Source: Rapana venosa
Lineage: Eukaryota; Mollusca; Gastropoda; Neogastropoda; Muricidae
Length of the DNA: 64,000 nt
Assembly: GCA_028751875.1 (NCBI GenBank)
Contig: CM054155.1
Location: 45,116,959 to 45,180,958 of the forward strand
Reading direction: 5' to 3'
Part shown: piece after piece, positions 43,021 to 53,670 of the stretch
Numbering within the stretch: the stretch's first letter is position 1
Layout: each line of letters begins with the position of its first letter
Made by a program: the position numbers and the translations under genes
The notes under the pieces: generated by a model
Told to the model about the DNA's origin: nothing
The model's input: only the letters and a program-made list of their open reading frames with translations
Databases searched by the model: none

Positions 43021-43412
43021 CTATTTATTTCATACCACTTTAAGTCATGGTAGATTTATCTGTGTGACATTCGGCCAGCTCTCCAGCTCTCCCCCGGGAG
43101 AGCGCATCGCCACAAGAGCAGCGCCACCCATCATTATTTTTTTCTTTCCTGTCTGCACTGCATTTGTTTTCCTATCAGAGTGGCTTTTTTCCTACAGAAT
43201 TTTGCCAGGGACATCTCTCTTGTTGCCGTGGGTTCTTTTAGTGTGCTAAACAATTATATGTAACACATGGGACCTCAATTTGTCATCTCATCCAAAAGAC
43301 TAGCACCCAGGCCACCACTCATGATTTAATGGATGGGGGTAAAAGTTTTTGGCCCCAAAAAGGGGTCAAACTACTGCACACTTGCAATCAGGACTTTTCG
43401 TTTTCTAGGCAG

Positions 43413-43417
<5 letters not shown>
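43021..43417 (-). mobile_element. SINE family F, near-full copy
   Basis: Reverse-oriented F tail (CACTTTAAGTCATGGTAGAT), CTCCCCCGGGAGAGCGCATC, and TTTTGCCAGGGACATCTCTC up to the head. Confidence 0.6.
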
Positions 43418-43443
<26 letters not shown>

Positions 43444-43731
43444 CATCATCATCATTGTTGTCGTCATTGTTATTACTATAATAATAATTATTATTGTTGT
43501 TATTGCTATTATTACATTTGATGACTTTACTCATCTATTTTCGCAATCCTTAATTTTGTATGCATCTTTTGAACAGTTTCAAACAGATGGCTTGTTGGTA
43601 TGTAACTTGTCCAATCGAAACGATTGTTTTCATTAGATTTGTTCAAATCACTGAAAAATATATGCAACTATCAGTGATATTATATCATGTATCAGTCATC
43701 TGTTGCAACATGACATGTGACATGTGATATA

Positions 43732-44075
43732 GGGGATGGGATAGCCTAGTGGTTAGAACATTGTGCTTGCAATCTGACGACCTGGGTTCAATTCCTGCTC
43801 AAGGGGATATTTTCCCCTGGAGTTGACATCAGTGCCAACTCCACTCTCCCCAAAAGTCCTTCGGGTGAGACTATAAACCGAGGCCTGTTTGCGAACGCAT
43901 GCACAACATCTTGCGCACATGTTAAAACCCGTTCCGCTTTTCGGAGGAGTAAGCCATTGTGTGCCGGTTGGAACGGATGACAAAATTTACAAAACTGCAT
44001 ACACACAGGGACTGGATGTAAAAAAAGCACATAAGTGCTTATTCCATTATCCTCGATATAAAAGAATTAAAAATA
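43732..44075 (+). mobile_element. SINE family A1, full copy
   Basis: The tRNA-derived head has an A box (GATAGCCTAGTGGTTAGAAC) and B box (GGTTCAATTCC). The body includes GAGACTATAAACCGAGGCC and GAGTAAGCCATTGTGTGCC. The tail is ACTGGATGTAAAAAAAGCAC, then GTGCTTATTCCATTATCCTC and a TATAAAAGAA end. Confidence 0.75.
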
Positions 44076-44199
44076 TATATATATATATATATTTTTTTTA
44101 AGCTATCTTGGAATGCACTTTGATTTGTTGCTTTACAAGATTCAGTGCTATATAAATTCCATACATTATTATTATAACAATTTGAAATGTATTTTTCTT

Positions 44200-44292
44200 G
44201 TGTCTTTTGAGATAATTATATGTATCAATGTGCCGGTCAGTATTGTAATTGCCCTTCATGGGATGATTAAAGTGTTTTTGACTTGACTTGAA
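44200..44292 (+). mobile_element. Short 3' tail of a LINE-like repeat, copy 1
   Basis: TGTCTTTTGAGATAATTATA, AGTATTGTAATTGCCCTTCA and a TTGACTTGACTTG end. A second copy lies at 44800-44890 and a minus copy at 6238-6320. Confidence 0.45.
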
Positions 44293-44486
44293 GTCATCCG
44301 TCACAACGTGTGTATGTGAATATGGCAGGACTATCATAAGTTTATATATAAAATTGAGGGGGAAAAAAAGGATATATCTATATATTTTTCTTTATATCTA
44401 ATCTCTATATTTCTATATATATCTATCTATATACATATGTGGTCTTTACAACATTGTATTCCCATAATTTAAAATTAAGTTTTTTA

Positions 44487-44702
44487 TTTTATTCTTTTAT
44501 ATCGAAGATAATGGAATAAGCACTTATATGCTTTTTTACATCCAGTCCCCATGTGTATGCGGTTTTGTAAATTCTGTCATCTGTTCCCACCGGCACACAA
44601 TGGCCTACTCTTTCGAAAAGCGGAACAGGATTTAACGTGTGCGCAAGATTTTCTGCGTGCATTCACACACGGGGCCTCAGTTTATAGTCTCATCCGAAGG
44701 AT
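44487..44702 (-). mobile_element. SINE family A1, 3' part
   Basis: GAAGATAATGGAATAAGCAC through TTATAGTCTCATCCGAAGG, minus orientation. Confidence 0.65.
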
Positions 44703-44799
44703 GTGTGTGTGTGCGGGTGCGCACATACGTGTGTGCATGTGTGATATTTTTTTAATTTGAAGTTAGCTTGGAATGTTTAAACCAGTATAAAATGTAGCT

Positions 44800-44890
44800 T
44801 TCTTGTGTCTTTTGAGATAATCATTCATATCAATGTGTATTAGTATTGTAATTGCCCTTTATAGGATAATTAAAGTGTTTTTGACTTGAC
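44800..44890 (+). mobile_element. Short 3' tail of a LINE-like repeat, copy 2
   Basis: TTGTGTCTTTTGAGATAATC, ATTGTAATTGCCC and TTTTGACTTGAC match the copy at 44200-44292. Confidence 0.45.
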
Positions 44891-44899
44891 AAGTCCAAT

Positions 44900-45904
44900 T
44901 ATTTAGATAGACTGAAGTTTAAGGAGACACACACACACACACACTCCAGCTTTCAATCTTGTCAACTTGTTCATATTTTCATTTTGTTTAATACAACCGA
45001 TCACATCAAATATTGCACAAAAATAATGTACTTCTACATCTTTTTCACATTCAAACTCATTCAAATACTAAATGTATTTTTAAGATGATAAATCCACATT
45101 CAGTTTAAATGAGTAATAATTAATGATACAAAAAATATTGAATTTACAAATCTTATAAAAACAGACACAATGCTATTCCAATAAGAATGTAAAAGTCTGA
45201 AAAGAAGTACTGATAATAAATATCTTCCAATGCAAATAAAGTATAAAATCTATTAACCCCCCCAAAAAAAAAACACCAACCAACAAATTCAAATTCAAAT
45301 TCAAAAAGCTTTATTATCTCAAAGACAGAGAAATTCTGGCGGGTTACTCGCCATACATAAAAAACAATAAACATTTAAACATAATATTTAAAACACACAC
45401 ACACTGTCCAACATCAGCACGCACCCATCATGAGATAAAATGCATCCACAAATCAGCAAAATCTCAGCCAGCCACAAACCCACCCCAACAAAAATCACTT
45501 TACTCATGTGCGCACAAGTAAACCCGTACATCCGCACATTCACAATCACTCGCGCACGCGCACACACGCTCGCACATTGTAAACATTCGTACCCATGCTC
45601 ACGCATTTTAATAATATAAGTCAAATTGTTATAACATGTTGTATAAGACAAATATTAATTAAATTAATACTATGTTCTTTTAAGATATTGAACAGTCTAA
45701 AATAATAACACGCGCACGTATTTAAAGAAAATAATAATAATAATAATTATTTAAAAAAATCATTTGTATAATATGTATGATAAGACAAATATCAGTGAAG
45801 TTAATACTCTATTCTATTAGAAACTGAACACAGTTAACACTAATAAAAGGTAGCCTTTAGTCTCTCTCTCCCCCCCCCCCCCCCTCTCTCTCTCTCTCTG
45901 TCAT
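44900..45904. other. Intergenic AT-rich stretch
   Basis: AAATTCAAATTCAAATTC repeat near 45287-45305, short CA runs and (AAT)n; no genes. Confidence 0.5.
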
Positions 45905-46510
45905 GGGCTTTAGTTCAATTCAGATTTATTGTCATACATCTATTAATTAGCAGAATTGAGGTTGGAATAAAACTATTTTTAAATCGCAGGGTTCTAGACT
46001 TGGGTACTCTGTAGCGCTTTTGAGAAGGCAGGAGTTAAAATATTTTGCAAGCACATGTGTGTCATCACTCACAATCTGTCTAGCTCTGTCTCTCACACGG
46101 CATTCATACAAGTCATTCAGTTTCATTTGCTCACAGCCCACAATTTTGCCACATCTGGTTACAATCTTGTTTACTATGTTTTTGTTTTTAACAGTCAGGC
46201 CCCCATACCAACAAACCAAGGAAAATGAAAGGACAGACTCAATAAAGCATCGGTAGAAATTTTGTAAAACTTTTACATTTACTTTAAGACTCCGGAGTTT
46301 TTGAAGGAAAAAGATGCATGAGTGACATTTTCTATTTACAAGATCTGTATTAGCATCAAAGTTTAGTTTATCATCAATAATAGTACCTAGATATTTGTAT
46401 TGATGTACACGCTCTACCTTTACACCATCAATGTAAAGATTTGGTATGGGCTGGGGGTCCCTGCGAAAATCAATCAACATTTCCTTAGTCAACATTTCCT
46501 TAACAACAAC
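45905..46510 (-). mobile_element. LINE reverse-transcriptase C-terminal fragment
   Basis: An open frame of about 190 codons on the minus strand, with IDGVKVERVHQYKYLGTIID, LNFDANTDLVNRKCHSCIFF and VLSFSLVCWYGGL, typical of the thumb/C-terminal part of non-LTR elements. Its 3' end is GTATGACAATAAATCTGAAT at about 45940, a standard LINE tail. The frame is still intact, so the insertion is younger than the other fragments. Confidence 0.75.
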
Positions 46511-46794
46511 AAAACAAACAAAAAGACCCCAACACAAACAAACCAAAAGAACATGCAAACCAAACAACAACCAAAAAACAGTAAAGGATTGAAAAAAGGC
46601 ACATGTTGTATGTACACATCATTGCAAACAATATTCTGATATTTTTGATAAAACAACAATTTCATTTCATTTTGCAAATAGCCTACGCCATATCAGGGCT
46701 GTCACTCCAATTCAAGGGTTACTATTTCCTTTATATATCATTAACATCAATTTGAAAAAGTCACACTGATGAATAATTTAAATGGCACATGGGG

Positions 46795-47200
46795 GCAGGG
46801 TAGTTTAGTGGTTAGAGTGTTGTGCTTGTGAGATGTCAGCCTGGGTTTGACTTTGAGCCACCACCCAGGCACCCATTCAAGGGGATTTGTCCTCTGGAGT
46901 TAACATCAGTTCCGACTCCACTCCCCCTAAAGTCCTTTAGTTGAGACTGTAAACCAGGGTCCCATGTGCGAACGTACACAGTACCCCTTATGCACACTTT
47001 AAAACCCATTCCACCTTTCAGAAGAGTAGGCCATTGCGCATCAGTAGAAACAGATGACAGAAATTAAAAAGTGCATGTACACTGGTTTTGTGTTTAGACA
47101 TTATCCCTGAAGCCAGAATGTGGCCACCTTAATGGCAGAAAAATGGTTGCATAGGCAAAATCTCACCAGTGTTGAACCTCAGAGGTCTAGCTGAGGATTT
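46795..47200 (+). mobile_element. SINE family A2, full copy
   Basis: Head GTAGTTTAGTGGTTAGAGTG, GGGTTTGAC box, family A body, then the A2 tail (TTGTGTTTAGACATTATCCC, GAATGTGGCCACCTTAATGG, TGAACCTCAGAGGTCTAGC). Confidence 0.65.
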
Positions 47201-48400
47201 TTTTTATTTTAAAAGGCATATTACCGGAACTATTCCATTTCCTTATGCAAATAAAAACCAACCATTGTTAATACATCATTCTACTTGTCTCCACATTAAA
47301 ACAAAAAGTGACAAAAGCCCCAAAAGCAGTTCAGAGTATTAATACAGCCAAAAAAGTATATTCTGGCAAATTCTTGCTCATTCTTTGTAGCTCTCCACTG
47401 TATGCGCATAAGAACTATCTGTGCACTGCCCTTACTGTCAGTTCATGCTTATCCGAGCTTCTTCAAAGACCTTATCACCTCTCGCTATCTGCTACACCAG
47501 GTCTTCAAAGAAATCTGAGGGGTTGCTTTACACACACACACACCATGAAGCCTCAGATGTATGCTGAGGTTTCATGCTACTGCAGCCAGCCAAAAACTGA
47601 CACGATTAATGTTCACAGGAAAATGTAAAGACTAAGGTGCATCTATTCTTCTTCGTTTGAACACTCAGACAGCAACTATTGTTGCCTGTTATATGAGTGA
47701 ATATGCGCCATGCTGCTGTTGTATGGTTTTCAGCACCTGTCTGTATGTGTGAAGGTGAACAAGGCACTGGCAAGTTTTCTGGGAGACAGTAGGAAAAAGA
47801 TCCATCCTTAACTTTACAGGCAGTGCCAAGATTTGAACCCACAGTCTAAAAGTGCAGGGTCACTGACATGAAACGCTCATCTATTTTATATAATTGGCCA
47901 TTGCAAACCAATAACTTGCAATTTTGGATGGGTTTTGGGTATGATTTTTGTTTGTGGCAAAATCTATCTTAAAAGATTTAAAAAGATATAGTTAAAAGAT
48001 TTGGGGGGGGGGGACAATGACAGCAGCAGCAACAACAAAAGTAATTTTTTTTTAAAATGGTGATGATGATGATGACAGTAATGAGGGTCACTACTTTAGC
48101 ACCTACAGCTAAGTACAGTAACTGAAAAAAAAGCTGGAAATAGTCATTTTTCAGACAAAACTTAAAACTATAAAACATGCGTTTTAACTGAAACAACATG
48201 TTTCCTACTTCATAATAATAATAAATGGAATTTATATAGCACTATATCTTGTAAAAACAAATTAAAGTGCTTGCATTCAACCTATTCTTACACAATCATG
48301 CAACCAATAACAAATAACAGTTTTAAGAAATTCAAATGTATACACACACACACACTCCATGATGGTAAATGGTCAAAATACCATATCTAAGATCTTAAAT
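47200..48400. other. Intergenic, repeat fragments
   Basis: 47640-47700 resembles a reversed family C 3' end (CAGCAACTATTGTTG). The rest to the gene end at 48.4 kb is unremarkable. Confidence 0.4.
48210..48272 (+). repeat. (AAT)n + TTTATATAGC repeat end
   Basis: ATAATAATAAATGGAATTTA then TATAGCACTATATCTTG. The same unit occurs at 4785-4855 (+) and 31826-31885 (+), and reversed at 29495-29542 and 44125-44180. It is a common dispersed element of this genome. Confidence 0.5.
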
Positions 48401-48412
48401 ACTTTATTTGAG

Positions 48413-48418
48413 ACCTCT
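48413..48418 (-). terminator. Polyadenylation signal candidate of the STAND-ankyrin gene
   Basis: AATAAA on the minus strand (TTTATT on +), about 257 bp after the stop codon. Confidence 0.45.
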
Positions 48419-48674
48419 ACATGCAGTCTGTGCATACAACAATGGTTAATTATGGGCATACAAATTACAATTACTCAGTGTGAAGCACCCTGGACAATTC
48501 TCGACGTGAACAGCAGTTTACTGAGGAAGGAAAAAAGAAAAGTGCCATCAAATTGACAATCACAAAGCAGAGTCATAAAAATGAGGAAAACGCCCTTCCA
48601 TCCATCCCTGCCAGCCTATTTCAGTATTTGCCTGCCTGCCTATTGCCTGCAAGCCTCTCAGCCTGCCTACCAGC

Positions 48675-50872
48675 TTATACCTGCATGCTTGCCTCCTCTC
48701 CTCCATTTCTTTCTTCCTTCCTTCCTTCTTCGGCAGCCTGCAGCAGTTCTGCTATTTCTGCATGACCTGTGGCACAGGCCTTGTCTAGAGCCGTGTCCCC
48801 CTCCCTGTCCATTAGCTCGAGCAGCTCTCTGTGCCTCGCCAGCTTTCTGACTATGTGCAGGTAACCACAGTGGACAGCCACGTGCAGGGCTGTTCGTCCC
48901 TCACCATCCATGACGGTCAGAGTGTTTTCATACGTTTTCATCAGCAAATCCACCACTCCTTCATTGTTAAACTCTACAGCTACTAGTAAAGGGGCGCTGG
49001 AAATTTTGATGCCTTTGGTAGGAGACTTTTCCCTTTGTTTCTGAGGTTTTTCATCAACAGCGCGTGCTGAGAAAGGTGTTGCTTGCCCTGATTCGATTTC
49101 AGAGGGAGATGCCTCTGCTGTCCCTCCCCTCTGCAAAGATGTAGGAGAGCGATAAACAGCCTTTATGTGTTTCTGTTGATTCTGCCAACAATCACACAGA
49201 CAGGCCTCAGCTTTTGGCAATGGTAAACGGAAAGGCGGAGCCTGTGAGTGCAAGTGCAAATGCTGCCCGTTCAAAAGCTCACTGACATTCGCTGATGTTG
49301 CCGGTTTCCAGTACTTCAAAAGCATTTCTAGAAAGTTGGCCTTCTTTCTCAACACACAGCATAAATAGGCTGCCTTCACTAATTCTTCCTTGCGAAACTT
49401 GCCTTTCAGTTTTTTAATTACAGTTTTAAAAATCCATTCAAAGAGAAAGAGATCAGTATTGAATACTGACCAGTACAAAAGAGACATCTCATGTATGCTG
49501 TCATAAGTTTGTGAAAAGATCAACTTGACATTCTCATTCTGTTCAGTGTAGAATGTTTTCAAATCTTCCATAAATTCACGAGCCTGCAAGACTGGATGCT
49601 GGACAGCCAATACCATGACCTCACTGTTTGCCAGCCCTTCTGCCAACCTCTTGACCAGAGCCTTATACTCAGCACTCACCTTTCTACTTGGTGTCAGTCT
49701 TTGGATTTCCAACTGAAAAGGCTTCAGGTTGTCACATGGCTCAGAACGGGAAGCATTCTCCAAAGGCACCTTGCATCTCTTGACCAGGAAAAGCCAGTCC
49801 ACCACTTGTACAGTGATGGTGAGATTGTTTTGCCCCAATGCCAAAGCTGTTCCACAGTAAGCATGTCTGTTGATAAACTTGGCACTACCTTCCTCTATCA
49901 GCACACTTGTCAGAACATGAAGGACGCTCTGCAGACCTATGAAGGAACAAGCGCTACTGAAACCCAGACTACTACACCTGCGAGCAATGATGGCAGTTTT
50001 GTGTGCATCTGTGACATCCACTTGATCCAGCAAGAGGCACAGCACTGCCACTAGCTCCTCTGTGCTTATGTTCTGGTCCTGCAGCAGCTGCAGCACTACC
50101 TCTTTGTACAGAGGGGAGGGCCTGGAAAAGATCTTCATGCCAGACTCCAAGTACGGCCATAAAGGGCGGCCATCATATCTGTTCAGAGCGTTGGCAAACC
50201 ACCGACAGGCAATGGGAAACATAGCGCCAGATTCATCATATTCTATGACCTTGTCAAAACGTCTGGTCAGCAACTTTTCCCAGTCCTCTTGGTCCTGGCT
50301 TGCCTCTTGCAGCCGTTGCTTGCCACCTTCGACCTGCTGCCCTTGTAGCAGGCGCCTGACTGCAGAAGCAGTCACTTTGTCCTTAAGGATTTTTTTAAAC
50401 ATCTTCTGTTTCTCGTCAGTCGTCAGTAGGCCCACAGACACCTCATGAACGGGGGAGAACAAATCACAGTGGGGCAGTGCCTGGCGAAGAGACTTCAGCA
50501 CTGGGGGGCTGATGGTGAACACCAGCTGGAGAGTTCCTTCTTTGCACCATTCCTCCATCCCATGCAAGCAGGGCTTCCATGCCTCCACGTCTTTCAGCTG
50601 TGTGCGTCCAAAGACCTCATCCAGCACCACCCTCAGCGGCTGTCCACACTCCACCGACTGCCTCCATTCTGCAGCACTGGTGATGTTGCAGCACTTCTGG
50701 ACCTTGTGGTCGGCACCACGCAGCAGGGCACGCCCTAGGGTGGTTTTGCCGCTGTAGGGGGGTCCCACCATGAGAACAACGGAAAAAGTGTTCAGAGTGT
50801 CCTGGGCTTCCGCCAGCTTTGCTGTGCGCACAAAGTGGTCTTTGTCTGCGTTCATCTCCTTCCAGGTTTGTC
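48675..50872 (-). CDS. STAND-ankyrin gene, exon 3 (NTPase and ankyrin domains)
   Basis: A single 731-codon exon ending ASMQV-TAA. Counting from the in-frame ATG at 50879, the P-loop GPPYSGKTT is at residues 39-47. The Walker-B-like VVLDEVFG is near 80-90, and LQLVFTISPP follows. LLTTDEKQKMFKKILKDK marks the end of the nucleotide-binding core. An FPIACRWFANAL element and a winged-helix-like LLQDQNISTEELVAVLCLLL follow. Residues about 627-720 are ankyrin repeats (GRTALHVAVHCGYLHIVRKL and GDTALDKACATGHAEIAELL are canonical). The tail is charged. NTPase plus effector repeats on one exon suggests the module moved or expanded as a unit. Confidence 0.82.
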
Positions 50873-53613
50873 CTGTCAACAGACGTGCACAGCCAATGTC
50901 AGCTTCACCCCTAACATTTTGAGGGCTACACTACAGGTCTACAAATGTAGTCACAACTGCACATGCATGCACATATGAGCATGAGGATGCATGCACACAC
51001 ACAATACATGCATATGAATCCAGACACACACACAATGTATGCTTTTCAACACACACTCGCATATAATTAATTATGCATCTGTTCATATCCTTTTCACCTC
51101 ATCCCATTTCCCAATTGTCTAACATCACGTGATGCAGAAAGATGTTAAAATGGAAACACACACTCTCTCTCACACATACACACACACACAAACACATACA
51201 TAAATAATCACACACACATATATGTTTGTGTATACACTCTCTTCATCCATACATATTCAGTGCATGCATGCCACACACACACATACACACACACAAACAT
51301 AGATGTACATAGCACATACATAAGTAATTGCACACATATATATACGTGCATACACTCTCTTCAATCACACATATTCAATGCACACACACACACACACACA
51401 CACATACACACATGCATACACACACACAACATTTACCTTGCACAGGTAACAAAGGTGAACAGTCATTGATCAGAGGGTGTTGGAGGAGAGACGAAGGGGC
51501 GTTGAGTGACACGGTGCTGGCGACCGACCTCTGAAGGTGATAACTGGGTCGTGACCTTGTTCCATCAGTACCGCCAGCTCCTGACCCTGATGCACTGCCA
51601 CCATCACCCGCATGTTGACCTCTCCCTCCTGGAACCTGCCCTTGGGCACCATGCACAGAATGTTCAGGGGGCTCATGCAGGAACCCTTCCCCACTGCCCC
51701 TCGCAGCACTGGTGTGTGGGGAAGAATCCAAACCGCCGCTCACAAGGGATTTGACATTCCCCAACTGTTCATGCACATTGTTCACGGGAAGTTTCCAGGC
51801 ACTGCTCATACGGTGCTCTGTGACAGGACTGGCTCCATGATCGGGAGCATTACTCGTGGTCAGGTTAAGGTCAATACCGGCTCTGTCATGGACACTGGCT
51901 GAAGGAAGACCACTGTTACTACTGACCCGGTGAATGGATTTCCTCACCGGGCCAAAATCATTGCTGGCTCGTGGAAAGGCCTTAGTCATGGGAAGGCCAA
52001 CGTCATTACTGGCTCTGTGACTGGCACTGCTGGAGGTGCAGGGGTCAAGGTCATTACTGGCTCGGTGAAGGGCACCACTGGTAGAAAGGTCAAGGTCAGT
52101 ATCAACCTGGTGAGGGAGAGTGCTTGTGCGATGACCTCCTTCGTCGCTTGTTAAGTGAGGGACACTGCCTGTGTGAAGTTTAGAGGAAGGGGTGGCAAGA
52201 GGTGGGACACGGCTCATGGGCAGACTGTGGAGATTATGAGCTGGCTGAGGTTCATTCCTGGAGCGACTGGGAAGACTGTGGCTGTTCCTTGCACGGGGAA
52301 AGGCACTGCCTAAATTGGACGAACAACTGCTTTGGTCATGATCTGGGAACTGTTGGAGAGGAGCGTGGTGAGATGGAGGTGGCGTGGCCAGCATGGCAGT
52401 ATCCTTTCGTTTGCCTGTGCAAACACAAAAGCAGTAATCCACATGTTGTTGCAATTTGTTATGGGGGAAAAGGGTATAATGAACATAGCAACACACACAC
52501 ACACTATATCATATGGTGTTTTTTTAATACCGTACCTCACCATACAGGTATTCATACTCCAACTCCACAGACTTTGTTCTTCCCTGTAAAGGCAAACAAA
52601 TTATTATGCTCAGAGTTCGTTGCAGATAAAGTCAATATCAACATTTAAAAACGTATTCATTTTAATGCAGGCTGTGGCACTTTACTTGCCTTAACACCTG
52701 GCAGTGGAACATAAACATCTTGTCGTTTAAAAGTTTTCTTCATCTTCAAGTATGAAAAAGCCTTCAATTTTTCATGGAGAATAAAGCACAGGTTTAAACT
52801 GTTTTCACAGCATAAAATTCTTCCACATTATTTCTGAAGAGGTACGACAATACATATAATACTAAATAAAAGCAAAACAAAATAACACCCATAACAAAAA
52901 CCCAACAATATGATGAGACAAACCAAAATAAACAGTAAGAGACAGGAAAGTATGAAATCACCAAATAAATGACATATACATATGTACTGACCAAACCCAG
53001 AAAAAGCTATGCTATGATTGTGAAGTTGCGATGATTCATTAATCTGATAGCATTAAACTGCTTTAGGAGGGGCAAACTCTGAGAGGAGAGGCTTGGGCGA
53101 GACAAAAATGAATGCAACTGATAGGAACCTCCAAGTGCGTGCATGTGCATGATTCTTTGGCAAAGCAAGGTGCCTCTGAATGCAGTACTGAAGTGTTTGG
53201 TTCCAATCTTGCAATGTCGTCGTATGAAATAAATTTTCTAAAATAATTGTATGCATTCTAAAATGATGAAAAAGCACTTTGAAAATATTTCTTGCTCAAG
53301 AAAAATAGACATTTTAATATATAAAATGATACTAAATGCCTTGAAAACTAAATATTGTAATAATATAACATGTTCTAAATCCCTTTCAATCCACCATTTA
53401 GCATTTGATTGCCCAATTCTTATTGATAAGTATATAAGAAGAGATCTAGATATTCATAAAAACTATTCTTGAATGAAACTGTTCATGAAGTTTTATATGA
53501 CTCCAAGCAATTCATAACATCAGCTGCTGAAGTTACATATTCTTCTCCTATAACAGTATTTATAAGTCATTTACACATGTATGTATGTATGTATGTATGT
53601 ATGTATGTATGTA

Positions 53614-53670
<57 letters not shown>

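Noticed and set aside
52202..52648. 148-codon + strand frame opposite exon 2
   Set aside because: Shadow of the minus-strand exon; it runs through that exon's splice acceptor into intron sequence and shows no domain.
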